Positions 28,444 to 38,921 of a DNA stretch of 64,000 bases are shown here, piece after piece. The notes beneath the pieces were generated by a model. It saw only the letters and a program-made list of their open reading frames with translations. It was not told where the DNA came from and ran no database searches. Position numbers and translations under genes: made by a program. Source of the DNA: Actinomadura fibrosa. Lineage in GTDB: Bacteria > Actinomycetota > Actinomycetes > Streptosporangiales > Streptosporangiaceae. The stretch is from assembly GCF_900659615.1 (NCBI RefSeq), contig NZ_CAACUY010000006.1, positions 62,001-126,000 on the forward strand, in the 5' to 3' direction. The first letter of the stretch is position 1. Each line of letters starts with the position of its first letter.

Positions 28444-28559
28444 GGCGCTTCCTCCAGCGGCACCGGTCCGCCGTGAGAGCGGCAGCGCGGTCACCGGCAC
28501 CCACCGTGAGCGTAGGCCGCCGCCGGGGGCTGTACCAGTGGGGGCGAGGGCGAGCGACG

Positions 28560-28614
28560 CCTTACCGGCCGGTACTCGTTACTGGCCGGTCCCGTCGTTA
28601 CTGGCCGGTCTCGT
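28560..28614. repeat. Three tandem units carrying the carboxypeptidase 3' end
   Basis: The 19-base units at 28577-28595 and 28596-28614 differ at one position. A 17-base degenerate unit lies at 28560-28576. On the minus strand each 19-base unit reads ACGRGACCGGCCAGTAACG, and the one at 28596-28614 contains the carboxypeptidase stop codon (TAA at 28600-28598). The others are thus copies of the gene's last codons and stop. Confidence 0.8.
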
Positions 28615-29896
28615 CGAGCGACGGACCGGCAGCGGGACCGGCGGACGGGCCGGACGCCGCCGCGGGGCGCGCGGGGGAGCCGTAGCGGCGGCGGCGCCGC
28701 AGCACGGCGAACAGCACCGCGATCGCGAGGACCGCGCCGACCGCCCCGCCGCCGACGAGCAGCCACATCCGGGTCGAGTCGTCCGAGGCGAGCGGCGCGT
28801 CCGGCAGCAGGCCGCCGCCGCCGTCCTTCTTCGCCTCGGGGGCGTCGCCGGGCGGGACGAGCACGCCCACCGGCTTGACCTTGCCGCGCGCCGCGAAGCC
28901 CCAGTCCAGCAGCTTGACCGCGTACGGCGAGGGCGGGATGTCCGCCTTCATCAGCGCGATGATGATCGTGTGGCCGCCGCGGCGGGCGGCGGCGACGTAG
29001 GTCTGCCCGGCGGCGATGGTGTAGCCGTTCTTGCCGCCGAGCATGCCGGGGTAGGCGTACCGCTCGCCCGGCAGCAGCTTGTTGTGGGTGTGGATCGGGT
29101 ACCCGCCGACCTTCTTGCCCTTCTTCCGCTCCTTCTTCGAGGGCGGCGCCGGGAACTTGTAGTCGATCGCCTGGACGTACTCGCGGTACTCGGCGTTCTT
29201 CAGCCCCTCGCGCAGGATGAGGGCCAGGTCGTACGCCGAGGTGTGCTGGGTCTTGACGGAGAGGCCGAGGTCCTTGTCGAGCCCGTTGGGGGAGCCGGCG
29301 AGCGTGTCGCGGGCGTTGATGCGCCTCGCCTCGGCGTTCATGTCGGCGAGGGTCTTGCGCATCCCGCCGTCGGCCTCGGAGAGGGTCACCGCCGCGTCGT
29401 TGGCCGACATCATCATCAGCGCGTGGAACAGGTCGGAGACCTTGTACTGCATCTTCGGGGTCAGCCCGACCTTGGTGCCCTCGACGTCGCACGCCTTCTG
29501 CGACGGCCGGACGAGCCTGTCCGGGTCCAGCCGCGGGACGAGGGTCAGCGCGGTCAGCGTCTTGAGCGTGCTCGCGGGCAGGTACCTGCCGTGCGGGTCC
29601 TTGGCGGCGAGGACGTCGCCGGTGTCGCCGTCCGCGACGATGTACGAGGCCGTCTTGATCTTCGGGAGGGCGGGCGTCCCGGGGGCCTGGTCGACGACGG
29701 TCCCGCGGCCGGCGAGCTGCGCGCCGCCGACCGGGTCCGGATACGGCGCGGCCCGTCCGGCGGCGGCCGCGGGGGAGGCCGGGGCCGCGAGCGCCGCCGC
29801 GGGGGCCGCGGCGAGCGATCCCGCGACGAGGGGGACTGTGATCACCGTCGCGGCGCGGCGCGCACCCGCCCGCATCCTCCGTCGCTGTGGTCGCAA
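28598..29896 (-). CDS. D-alanyl-D-alanine carboxypeptidase, membrane-anchored
   Basis: This serine penicillin-binding enzyme trims peptidoglycan stem peptides. From the TTG at 29896 (AGGAG ten bases upstream) it has 432 residues; an ATG at 29946 would lengthen the basic head. A signal segment (14-37) precedes the Ala/Pro-rich linker. Active-site motifs are Ser109-x-x-Lys112 in PASTLKTLTAL, Ser164-Ala-Asn166, and K289-N-G291 in GGKNGYT (Asn replaces the usual Thr of KTG). A C-terminal transmembrane helix (about 377-397, MWLLVGGGAVGAVLAIAVLFA) with a basic stop-transfer anchors it outside the cell. The start is uncertain; the domain assignment is firm. Confidence 0.88.
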   Translation of the reverse strand: MRPQRRRMRAGARRAATVITVPLVAGSLAAAPAAALAAPASPAAAAGRAAPYPDPVGGAQLAGRGTVVDQAPGTPALPKIKTASYIVADGDTGDVLAAKDPHGRYLPASTLKTLTALTLVPRLDPDRLVRPSQKACDVEGTKVGLTPKMQYKVSDLFHALMMMSANDAAVTLSEADGGMRKTLADMNAEARRINARDTLAGSPNGLDKDLGLSVKTQHTSAYDLALILREGLKNAEYREYVQAIDYKFPAPPSKKERKKGKKVGGYPIHTHNKLLPGERYAYPGMLGGKNGYTIAAGQTYVAAARRGGHTIIIALMKADIPPSPYAVKLLDWGFAARGKVKPVGVLVPPGDAPEAKKDGGGGLLPDAPLASDDSTRMWLLVGGGAVGAVLAIAVLFAVLRRRRRYGSPARPAAASGPSAGPAAGPSLDETGQ

Positions 29897-30344
29897 GCTC
29901 TCGCCGCTCCTCGTTCCCGCAGCCGCGCAGCGGCCCCCAACGCCCATGACTCCCCCGAAGACTAGGCGACGTATCCGGAGAAGAGGTACCCGAACGCGGA
30001 GACGGCGATCCTCGGGACGTACAGGACTCACGGTATGTAAGGGACGACCTTCATCGGTTACAGTCTGTCATGACCTGATATTTAGGACGGGCTGACTAGT
30101 TCGTTCGGATGGCGTCCCAGACCCGGCGGATGACCGAAAAGGGCGCCCCGGCGCGCTCGACGGCGGCCCGGACGAGTCAATTGATCCGCAAAGGGCATGA
30201 GGACCCGACGAGGTCGTTGCCACGACGCCATCATGGAGCGAACACGTGACCTGGACCGGCGTTTGTCCAGGCTTAGGGACCCGCTGGGTGAATAGCGCCA
30301 CGTGCCACGCAACGACCTGCAAGGATTGTGGACGGAGGTTGGCC
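29897..30344. other. Divergent intergenic region between the carboxypeptidase and the YbdK-type ligase
   Basis: This stretch of 448 bases has no gene that I can support; part of it may be 5' coding sequence of the carboxypeptidase if a start further upstream is used. It includes an AT-richer stretch at 30030-30095 suited to divergent promoters. TTGTCC at 30263 may be a -35, but no -10 fits at good spacing. I saw no RNA gene. Confidence 0.5.
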
Positions 30345-31511
30345 GTGGCCATTGACTTCAACGCATCGAACGGGGCGACCCTCGGTGTGGAGTGGGAACT
30401 CCAGCTCGTCGATGTGGAGAGCAGGCACCTGCGGCAGGACGCCCGCGAGGTGCTCGCCGCGCTGCCCTCCCTCAGCGAGGGCGTGGTGAACCCGAAGGTC
30501 CGCCATGAGCTGATGGAGTCGACGGTCGAGATCGTGACCGACATCTGCCACACGGTGGGGGAGGCCAAGGGCGACCTGGCCGGCACCCTCGCCTCCCTCC
30601 GGGCCGCCGCCGCGGAACGCGACATCGCGCTGGCGTGCACGGGCACCCACCCCATCAGCGACTGGCGCGACGCCGTGATGGCGCCGATGGCCCGGTACGC
30701 GCAGCTCATCGAGCAGATGCAGTGGCTCGCCCGGCGGATCCAGACCTTCGGCGTGCACGTCCACGTCGGCGTCTCCGACGGCGCCAAGGCCATCCCGATC
30801 GTGAACGCGCTGTCGGCGTACCTGCCGCACTTCCTCGCGCTGACGGCGTCCAGCCCGTTCTGGAGCGGCAGCGACACCGGCCTCGCCTCGTGCCGGGCCG
30901 TCGTCTTCGGCCAGCTCCCGACGGCCGGTCCTCCCCACTCGCTCGACGACTGGGAGGCCTTCGAGGATTACATGGACACGCTGATGCGCGCGGGCACGAT
31001 CCGGAGCATCAAAGAGGTGTGGTGGGACATCCGTCCGCATCCGGACTTCGGCACCATCGAGATCCGGATGTTCGACGGCATCCCCACCATGCGGGAGCTG
31101 GGCATGGCCGCGGCCCTCTGCCAGAGCCTCGTCACGCTGTTCGACCAGCAGCTCGACCGGGGGTACACCCTGCCCCGCCCCGCGTCCTGGGTCGTCCGCG
31201 ACAACAAGTGGCGGGCGACCAGATACGGACTCGACGCCATCGTCATCACCGATGACACTGGGAACACCGCACCGCTCCGCGACGACCTGTACGAGTTGAT
31301 CCGGGAGCTGGAGCCCGTGGCCGACCGGCTCGGCTGCGCGGAGGAGCTCAAGGTGGCCGGCGAAGTCCTCGAACACGGGGCGCCGTACGAACGCCAGCGC
31401 GCGATCCGCGCCGGCGGCGGGACGCTGGAGGACATCGTCGACGCCGCGATCACCGAGCTCGCGGAGGACAGGTTCGTCACACTGGGGGAGGTTGCCCATG
31501 CCGGCACCTGA
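30345..31511 (+). CDS. YbdK-type carboxylate-amine ligase (glutamate-cysteine ligase family 2)
   Basis: This 388-residue enzyme of the GCS2 family forms a peptide-like bond between a carboxylate and an amine at the cost of ATP (for example gamma-glutamylcysteine). The GTG at 30345 has GGAGG six bases upstream. The conserved TLGVEWELQLVD (11-22), VHVHVGVSD, the R-A-V-V-F-G-Q substrate region, and W-W-D-I-R-P-H-P-D-F-G-T-I-E-I-R (residues about 226-241) with its catalytic acid are clear. Whether the product is a true thiol precursor or another conjugate cannot be decided. It overlaps the amidohydrolase gene by 14 bases, so synthesis and hydrolysis of an amide-linked compound may be linked. Confidence 0.88.
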   Translation: MAIDFNASNGATLGVEWELQLVDVESRHLRQDAREVLAALPSLSEGVVNPKVRHELMESTVEIVTDICHTVGEAKGDLAGTLASLRAAAAERDIALACTGTHPISDWRDAVMAPMARYAQLIEQMQWLARRIQTFGVHVHVGVSDGAKAIPIVNALSAYLPHFLALTASSPFWSGSDTGLASCRAVVFGQLPTAGPPHSLDDWEAFEDYMDTLMRAGTIRSIKEVWWDIRPHPDFGTIEIRMFDGIPTMRELGMAAALCQSLVTLFDQQLDRGYTLPRPASWVVRDNKWRATRYGLDAIVITDDTGNTAPLRDDLYELIRELEPVADRLGCAEELKVAGEVLEHGAPYERQRAIRAGGGTLEDIVDAAITELAEDRFVTLGEVAHAGT

Positions 31512-33147
31512 GGAGCCGGCCGGCCCGGACACCGGGTGGCGGGACGCGACGTCCGGCGCGGCCGGCGGACCGGACCCGGAAACGACCTCCGGCTCGGACG
31601 AACCGGGCGATACCCGCCGGAACGGCGGCACGGGAAGGGCCGGCGAGCCCGGCGCCGGTAACGCGGGCGCCGGTGGAACCGGTGAAGAACTGACCATCGG
31701 GCAGGGGCCGTCCGGCCCCGCCATCGCGCAGGGGGCGCACATGACCCATCCGGGACCCGGGGTGATGCCCGGCCTTGAACCACCCACCTCCCCGGGACCC
31801 GCGGGTCCCGGGGACCGAGACGCCCGGGACGCCGCGGCGCGCGGGACCGCCCCCGCGGCCGGAGCGACCGCGGGAGCGGCCGCCGGAGCGGCCGCGGGCG
31901 CCGTGCTCGGGGGCGCGGCGCTGCAACCGCAGCTCGACGCGTTCCTCGCCCGGCACGAGGACGGGCTGATCGCCTTCCGCCGCGACCTGCACATGCACCC
32001 CGAGCTCGGCTACAACGAGTACCGCACCACCAAGCAGATCGCCGAGCGGCTGCGCGCCGCCGGGCTCGAACCGCAGATCCTGCCGCGCGGCACGGGCCTG
32101 TTCTGCGACATCGGCCCCGCGGACGGCACCACCGTCGCGCTGCGCGCCGACATCGACGCGCTGCCCCTCCAGGACGAGAAGGAGGGCGTCCCGTACCGCT
32201 CGACGGTCCCGGGCGTCGCCCACGCGTGCGGCCACGACGTCCACACCGCGATGGTGCTGGGCGCGGGCCTGTTCCTGGCGCAGCAGGCCGAGGCGGGGCT
32301 GCTGCCCGGCCGGGTTCGGCTGCTGTTCCAGCCCGCCGAGGAGACCCCCGGCGGCGCGCTGGACGTGATGGCGGCGGGCGGCATCGCGGGCGTGGACCGC
32401 GCGTTCGCCCTGCACTGCGACCCGCGCATCGAGGTCGGCCAGCTCGGGCTGCGCACCGGCCCGATCACCGCGGCCTGCGACAAGGTGTACGTGAAGGTGG
32501 CCGGGCCCGGCGGGCACACCGCGCGGCCGCACCTCACCGCCGACCTCGTCTACGCGCTCGCCAAGATCGTCACCGAGCTCCCGTCGGCGCTGTCGCGCCG
32601 GGTCGACCCGCGCTCCAGCCTGTCGCTGGTGTGGGGCCGCGTCTCGGCGGGGTCGGTCGCCAACGCCATCCCCGACGACGGGATCGCCGAGGGCACCGTC
32701 CGCTGCCTCGACGACGACGCGTGGCACCGGGCGCCGGAGATGATGAAGGCGCTGCTCCAGTCGGTCGCCGCCGCGTACGACGTGGAGGCCTCGCTGGAGT
32801 ACGTCCGGGGCGTCCCGCCGACCGTCAACGAGGCGACGAGCGTGCAGATGTTCCGCGACGCCGCCGCGCAGGTGATCGACGAGGAGGGCGTCGTCCCGAC
32901 GCCGCAGAGCCTCGGCGGCGAGGACTTCGGCTGGTACCTGGAGTCGATCCCCGGCGCGCTGGCCCGGCTCGGCGTCCGGACGCCCGGCTCGCCCGGCGAG
33001 TACGACCTCCACCGGGGCGACTTCGACGTGGACGAGCGGTGCGTCGCCGTGGGCGTCCGCGTCCTCACCGCGACCGCGCTCACCGCGCTGTGGGAGGGAG
33101 GCCGTCCCGGCGACGCCGCGCCGGTCCAGGGCGCGGCGCTCGCGTAG
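31498..33147 (+). CDS. M20-family amidohydrolase with a long disordered head
   Basis: This 549-residue protein from the ATG at 31498 (GGGGGAGG six bases upstream) overlaps the ligase end. The catalytic M20D/carboxypeptidase part begins at about residue 142 (LQPQLDAFLARHEDGLIAFRRDLHMHPELG). Metal ligands Cys244-Gly-His246-Asp-Val-His249 lie in ACGHDVHTAM, and the PAEE motif (279-282) holds the catalytic glutamates. The dimerisation domain follows GGHTARPH. The first 140 residues are Gly/Pro/Ala-rich, with an A-G-A-A-A-G-A repeat, and are probably disordered; this head is unusual for the family. The likely substrate is an N-acyl amino acid or a small amide. Confidence 0.87.
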   Translation: MPAPEEPAGPDTGWRDATSGAAGGPDPETTSGSDEPGDTRRNGGTGRAGEPGAGNAGAGGTGEELTIGQGPSGPAIAQGAHMTHPGPGVMPGLEPPTSPGPAGPGDRDARDAAARGTAPAAGATAGAAAGAAAGAVLGGAALQPQLDAFLARHEDGLIAFRRDLHMHPELGYNEYRTTKQIAERLRAAGLEPQILPRGTGLFCDIGPADGTTVALRADIDALPLQDEKEGVPYRSTVPGVAHACGHDVHTAMVLGAGLFLAQQAEAGLLPGRVRLLFQPAEETPGGALDVMAAGGIAGVDRAFALHCDPRIEVGQLGLRTGPITAACDKVYVKVAGPGGHTARPHLTADLVYALAKIVTELPSALSRRVDPRSSLSLVWGRVSAGSVANAIPDDGIAEGTVRCLDDDAWHRAPEMMKALLQSVAAAYDVEASLEYVRGVPPTVNEATSVQMFRDAAAQVIDEEGVVPTPQSLGGEDFGWYLESIPGALARLGVRTPGSPGEYDLHRGDFDVDERCVAVGVRVLTATALTALWEGGRPGDAAPVQGAALA

Positions 33148-33224
33148 GCGGCTCGCCGGGATCCCGCCGGTCCCGGAGAAACCCCCCGGCTCGCGGTACG
33201 GTCCGGTCTCTGACCTGTGGAGAT

Positions 33225-33236
33225 ATGCGTACGCAT
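33225..33236. promoter_or_regulatory. Perfect palindrome ATGCGTACGCAT before the nucleoside transporter
   Basis: This perfect 12-base palindrome lies 127 bases before the start of the BMP lipoprotein gene. It is a candidate operator for a LacI- or GntR-type repressor controlling the nucleoside operon; no regulator gene is adjacent. Confidence 0.4.
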
Positions 33237-33362
33237 TGGTAACGGACCTATTGCGAAACGGTGCAAGCCGGCAGTTTCCCACCGGGCGCGGGGTAGCGTC
33301 CCAACGATTTCGGTGGCCGGACCGGCCGCCGACCGTGGGTGGGGAACGGAAGGAGCGCTACC

Positions 33363-34418
33363 TTGCGCCGTGGACTGAAGATTTCGCTCGTCACCGTGAC
33401 GGGTGCGGCGCTGACGCTCAGCGCTTCCGCGTGCGGTGGCAAGAAGGCGGACACCGGCAGTGGCGACGGGGACGGCAAGAAGACCCTGAAGATCGGCCTG
33501 GCGTTCGACATCGGCGGCCGCGGCGACCAGTCGTTCAACGACTCGGCCGCCGCGGGTCTCGACAAGGCCAAGAAGGACCTCGACGTCAAGACCGAGGAGA
33601 TCTCCGCCAAGCCGGACGAGCCCGACTCCGACAAGGAGTCCCGCCTGCGGCTGCTCGCCAACAAGGGCTACAACCCGATCATCGGGGTGGGCTTCGCCTA
33701 CACCGCGTCGCTGATCAAGGTGGCGAAGGACTTCCCGAACACCAAGTTCCTCGTCGTGGACGCCGACCAGTGCAAGGTCGAGGGCGCGAACGTCAAGGGC
33801 GCCTGCTTCTCCGAGGAGCAGGGCTCCTTCCTGGTCGGCGCCGCCGCGGCGCTGAAGTCCAAGACCGGCACGATCGGCTTCATCGGCGGCGTCAACGTGC
33901 CGCTGATCCACAAGTTCGAGGCCGGCTACGCCGCCGGGGCGAAGAAGGCGAAGCCGGGCATCAAGGTGCTGCCGGCCAAGTACCTGACGCAGCCGCCGAA
34001 CTTCGACGGGTTCAAGAACCCGGCGCTCGGCAACGAGGCCGCCAAGGGCCAGCTCGACGCGGGCGCCGACGTGATCTACCACGCGGCGGGCGGCGCCGGC
34101 ATCGGCGTGATCAAGACCGTCGGCGAGGCCAAGAAGTGGGCCATCGGCGTCGACTCCGACCAGTACAACCAGCCGGCGGTCGCGGGGGCCAAGGAGTTCA
34201 TCCTCACCTCCATGATCAAGCACGTGGACCTGGCCGTGTACGACTTCGTCGAGAGCGTCGCCAACGGCTCGTTCCAGGCGGGCACGAAGAAGTACGACCT
34301 CAGCAACGACGGCGTCGGCTACTCGGTGTCGGGCGGCAAGGTCGACGACATCAAGTCCAAGCTGGACGCGTTCAAGGCCGACATCGTCAGCGGCAAGATC
34401 ACCGTCCCGACGAAGTGA
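33363..34418 (+). CDS. BMP/PnrA-family nucleoside-binding lipoprotein
   Basis: This is a 351-residue product from the TTG at 33363, with AGGAG seven bases upstream (a GTG at 33339 is weaker). The signal peptide ends in L-S-A-S-A-C with lipidation at Cys24, followed by a Gly/Asp linker. The BMP fold follows with FDIGGRGDQSFNDSAAAG, GVGFAYTASLIKVAKDFP, EEQGSFLVGAAAAL, IGFIGG and GVDSDQYNQ, the ligand-binding residues of nucleoside receptors such as PnrA. It is followed by the double ATPase and two permeases. Binding of purine or pyrimidine nucleosides is inferred from family and operon. Confidence 0.93.
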   Translation: MRRGLKISLVTVTGAALTLSASACGGKKADTGSGDGDGKKTLKIGLAFDIGGRGDQSFNDSAAAGLDKAKKDLDVKTEEISAKPDEPDSDKESRLRLLANKGYNPIIGVGFAYTASLIKVAKDFPNTKFLVVDADQCKVEGANVKGACFSEEQGSFLVGAAAALKSKTGTIGFIGGVNVPLIHKFEAGYAAGAKKAKPGIKVLPAKYLTQPPNFDGFKNPALGNEAAKGQLDAGADVIYHAAGGAGIGVIKTVGEAKKWAIGVDSDQYNQPAVAGAKEFILTSMIKHVDLAVYDFVESVANGSFQAGTKKYDLSNDGVGYSVSGGKVDDIKSKLDAFKADIVSGKITVPTK

Positions 34419-34507
34419 CCCGGACTCCCGCGGAGTGACCCGGGGCCGGGTCCTCCGCGGATCCGTCCGCGACGGGCGGTCCCGGTCGCCCCGGCCCGAG
34501 AGCGCGC

Positions 34508-34538
34508 ACCGGGCGCCACCCGGCAGGTGGCGCCCGGT
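34508..34538 (+). terminator. Hairpin between the lipoprotein and the ATPase gene
   Basis: The arms 34508-34520 and 34526-34538 pair perfectly over 13 bases around a 5-base loop (CGGCA). No T tract follows. The hairpin would partly stop transcription or protect the lipoprotein mRNA 3' end, so that the binding protein is made in excess over the membrane parts. Confidence 0.55.
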
Positions 34539-34560
34539 ACGCGCGCCCGCCGCCGGCGCG

Positions 34561-34659
34561 GGCACGGCTCGTCCGGTACAGGGCGTCCGGCACGGCTCGT
34601 CCGGCACAGCGCGTCCGACACGGGGGCGTCCGACACAGCACGTCCGACACGGGACGTCC
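34561..34659 (+). repeat. Seven tandem 14-bp units before the nucleoside ABC ATPase
   Basis: Seven consecutive units of the form GRCAC-R-G-N-N-C-G-T-C-C (one is 15 bases) cover 34561-34659. The last stops 21 bases before the ATPase start, so the array forms most of its leader. The copies differ by transitions in a graded way, as expected from slippage. Confidence 0.85.
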
Positions 34660-34680
34660 GAGGCAGGAGGAGGGGCACTC

Positions 34681-36215
<1,535 letters not shown>

Positions 36216-36219
<4 letters not shown>

Positions 36220-37550
36220 GCGGCCCGAACGACCCGGCGGCCGGGAGGCCCGGCCCGCCCGGCGACGGCGACGCCCCGAAGGCGGACGCCCCGAAGCCCG
36301 AGGCCCCGGAAACGGAGGCGCCGGAGAAGAGGGAGGCAGCCGGGCCCGAGGCGTCCAAGCCCGGGACTCCGGCGGGGCCGGAGCCGGTACCGGCGTGGAA
36401 GGCGATCCTCCAGGGGCTCGGCCCGCGCGGGCTGGCGCTGAAGATCGGCGCGCCGGTGCTGGCGCTGCTGATCTCCCTCGCCATCACGATGATCCTGCTG
36501 CGGGCCACCGGCGCCGACCCGGTCAGCTCGATCCAGAGCATGATCGACTACGGCACCACGCAGAACTCGGTCGTCGACATCGTCAACCGGGCCACCCGCT
36601 ACTACCTGTCGGCGGTCGCGGTCGCGATCGGCTTCCGGATGGCGCTGCTGAACATCGGCGTGGACGGCCAGTACCGGCTCGCCGCGATGCTCGCCGCGTC
36701 GCTCGGCGGCGCGCTGACGCTGCCCGCCCCGTTCGGGCAGCTGCTGGTGATCTTCGCGGCGATGCTGATCGGCGGGCTGTGGGCCGCGATCGCGGGCGTG
36801 CTGAAGGTCACCCGCGGCGTCAGCGAGGTGCTGTCCACGATCATGCTGAACGCGATCGCGACCGGCCTGATCGCCTACCTGCTGAACGACGAGCGGCTCG
36901 CCGAGGTCCGGCCGGGCAGCAACAACGTCGCGACGCCGCGGATCCCGTCCGAGGGACGGGTCGGGCCGCTGAACGGCTTCCTGTCCTCGCTCGGCATCGA
37001 CCTGCCCGGCCAGGTGTACGGGCTGCTGCCGCTCGCGATCGTCGTCGGGATCGTGTTCTGGGTGGTCATCAACCACACCCGGTTCGGCTTCGACCTGAAG
37101 GTGTCGGGCCTGTCCCCGACGGCCGCGCAGGCGAGCGGCGTCAGCGCCCGCCGGATGGTCGTCGTCACGATGATCGCGTCCGGCGCGGTCGCGGGCCTGA
37201 TCGGCATGCCGGAGCTGCTCGGCGCGTCCTACGAGTACTCGCTGAACTTCCCGGCGGGCCTCGGCTTCACCGGCATCACGGTCGCGCTGCTCGGCCGGAA
37301 CCACCCGTTCGGGATCGCGCTCGCCGCGCTGCTGTTCGCGTTCCTCGACCAGACCTCCGACGTGCTCCAGGAGGTCGACGTGCCCAAGGAGATCGTCGGG
37401 GTGATGCAGGGCGTGGTCGTGCTGACCGTCGTCATCGTCTACGAGCTGGTCCGGCGCTGGGAGATCCGGCTCCAGCAGCGGACCGTGGCCGACGAGCTCG
37501 CCACCGGGCACGACCTGGCCCGCGAGACCCCCGCTGGGAGCGCCTCATGA
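36216..37550 (+). CDS. Nucleoside ABC transporter permease 1
   Basis: This 444-residue permease starts at the ATG at 36216, overlapping the ATPase stop. Residues 1-65 are an unusual cytoplasmic head of A-P-K/E repeats (APKADAPKPEAPETEAPEK). About nine membrane segments follow from 76, with the BPD_transp_2 signature FRMALLNIGVDGQYRLAAMLAA (cytoplasmic coupling) and the loop FDLKVSGLSPTAAQASGVSARRM. It pairs with permease 2 to form the heterodimeric channel. Stop and next start overlap (ATGA). Confidence 0.92.
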
Positions 37551-38899
37551 CCGTCACCGAGACCGTCGCGAAGGCGAAGGCGGCCAACGGCAGGGCGCGG
37601 CTGCGCTGGCCGCACTACCTGCTGATCGCCGCGGGCCTGCTCGTCCTGCTGTCGCTCGTCCGCGTCATCGACGGCGCCGACGACGTGACGTCCAGCGGGA
37701 CGGTCAGCGCCGCGCTCCGCCTCGCCGTGCCGATCTTCCTGGCCGGGCTCGGCGGGCTGTGGTCCGAGCGCTCCGGCGTGATCAACATCGGCCTTGAGGG
37801 CATGATGATCCTCGGCACCTGGACGGGCGCGTGGGCCGGCTACCAGTGGGGCCCGTGGGTCGGGGTGCTGTTCGGCATCCTCGGCGGCGCGCTCGGCGGG
37901 CTGCTGCACGCCGTCGCGACCGTGACGTTCGGCGTCGACCACATCGTCTCCGGCGTCGCGATCAACATCCTCGGGCTCGGCCTCACCCAGTTCCTCGCCG
38001 GACTGATCTTCAACACCGGCGAGGCGAAGGCGCTCGGCGGCGGCCCCCGGCAGTCCCCGCCGATCGACCCGATCCGGACGCTGACGCTGCCGGTGCTGTC
38101 CGGCGGCGAGATCGGCGGCTGGAAGAGCCCGGACTGGCTCGGCTCGATCGAGAAGCACCACTGGTTCCTGGTGTCCGACATCGCGGGCATCCTGCGCGGC
38201 CTGACCAGCGGCATGTCGCTGCTGACGCTGGTCGCGATCCTGCTCGTCCCGCTGACCTTCGTCATCCTGTGGCGGACGTCGTTCGGGCTGCGGATCCGCT
38301 CCTGCGGCGAGGACCCGTACGCCGCCGAGTCGCTCGGCGTCCACGTGTACCGGATGAAGTACGCCGCGGTGGTCATCTCGGGCGCGTTCTCGGGCCTCGC
38401 CGGGGCGTTCCTCGTCACGGTCGCCGCGCCGCTCTACCAGGACGGCCAGACCGGCGGCCGCGGCTTCATCGGCCTCGCCGCGATGATCTTCGGGAACTGG
38501 CGGCCCGGCGGGCTCGCCGCGGGCTCGCTGCTGTTCGGCTACACCGACGCGATGAACGTGCGCGGCGGCGGCCAGGCCGTGCACGCGCTGCTGCTGTTCG
38601 TCGCGATCCTGCTCATCGGGGTCGCCGTCTGGCAGGGCGTCCGCGCCAACCGGCTGCGGCCGCGGGCGGTCACCGACCTCGGCCGCCGCGAGGTCCGCAG
38701 CGCCTACGTCGGCGCCGTCCTCGCGCTGGCCGCCGCCGCCGGGCTGCTGGTGTGGTTCCTGCTGAGCGACGCCGTCCCCGGCGAGCTGGTCTCGTTCACG
38801 CCGCACCTGACGACGCTGCTGGTCCTCGCGCTCGCGAGCCAGCGGCTGCGGATGCCCGCCGCGGACGGCCTGCGGTACCGGCGCGGCGAGGCCCGCTAG
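37547..38899 (+). CDS. Nucleoside ABC transporter permease 2
   Basis: This 450-residue permease starts at the ATG at 37547 with GGGAG six bases upstream, inside the previous stop. Around ten membrane segments span residues about 26 to 420. The family motif LWSERSGVINIGLEGMMILGTW (about 65-86) and the coupling loop SFGLRIRSCGEDPYAAESLGVHVYRMKY (about 244-271) are typical. After GGQAVHALLLFVAILLIG the protein continues with two extra C-terminal segments (383-407 and a short last one) beyond the usual permease length. It is followed by cytidine deaminase after 22 bases, making a direct import-catabolism link. Confidence 0.92.
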   Translation: MTVTETVAKAKAANGRARLRWPHYLLIAAGLLVLLSLVRVIDGADDVTSSGTVSAALRLAVPIFLAGLGGLWSERSGVINIGLEGMMILGTWTGAWAGYQWGPWVGVLFGILGGALGGLLHAVATVTFGVDHIVSGVAINILGLGLTQFLAGLIFNTGEAKALGGGPRQSPPIDPIRTLTLPVLSGGEIGGWKSPDWLGSIEKHHWFLVSDIAGILRGLTSGMSLLTLVAILLVPLTFVILWRTSFGLRIRSCGEDPYAAESLGVHVYRMKYAAVVISGAFSGLAGAFLVTVAAPLYQDGQTGGRGFIGLAAMIFGNWRPGGLAAGSLLFGYTDAMNVRGGGQAVHALLLFVAILLIGVAVWQGVRANRLRPRAVTDLGRREVRSAYVGAVLALAAAAGLLVWFLLSDAVPGELVSFTPHLTTLLVLALASQRLRMPAADGLRYRRGEAR

Positions 38900-38921
38900 A
38901 CCGTTGGTGGATCATGAAGGC

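Noticed and set aside
34561-34659. CRISPR array or integration site
   Set aside because: 14-base units without spacers, and no cas or integrase gene nearby.
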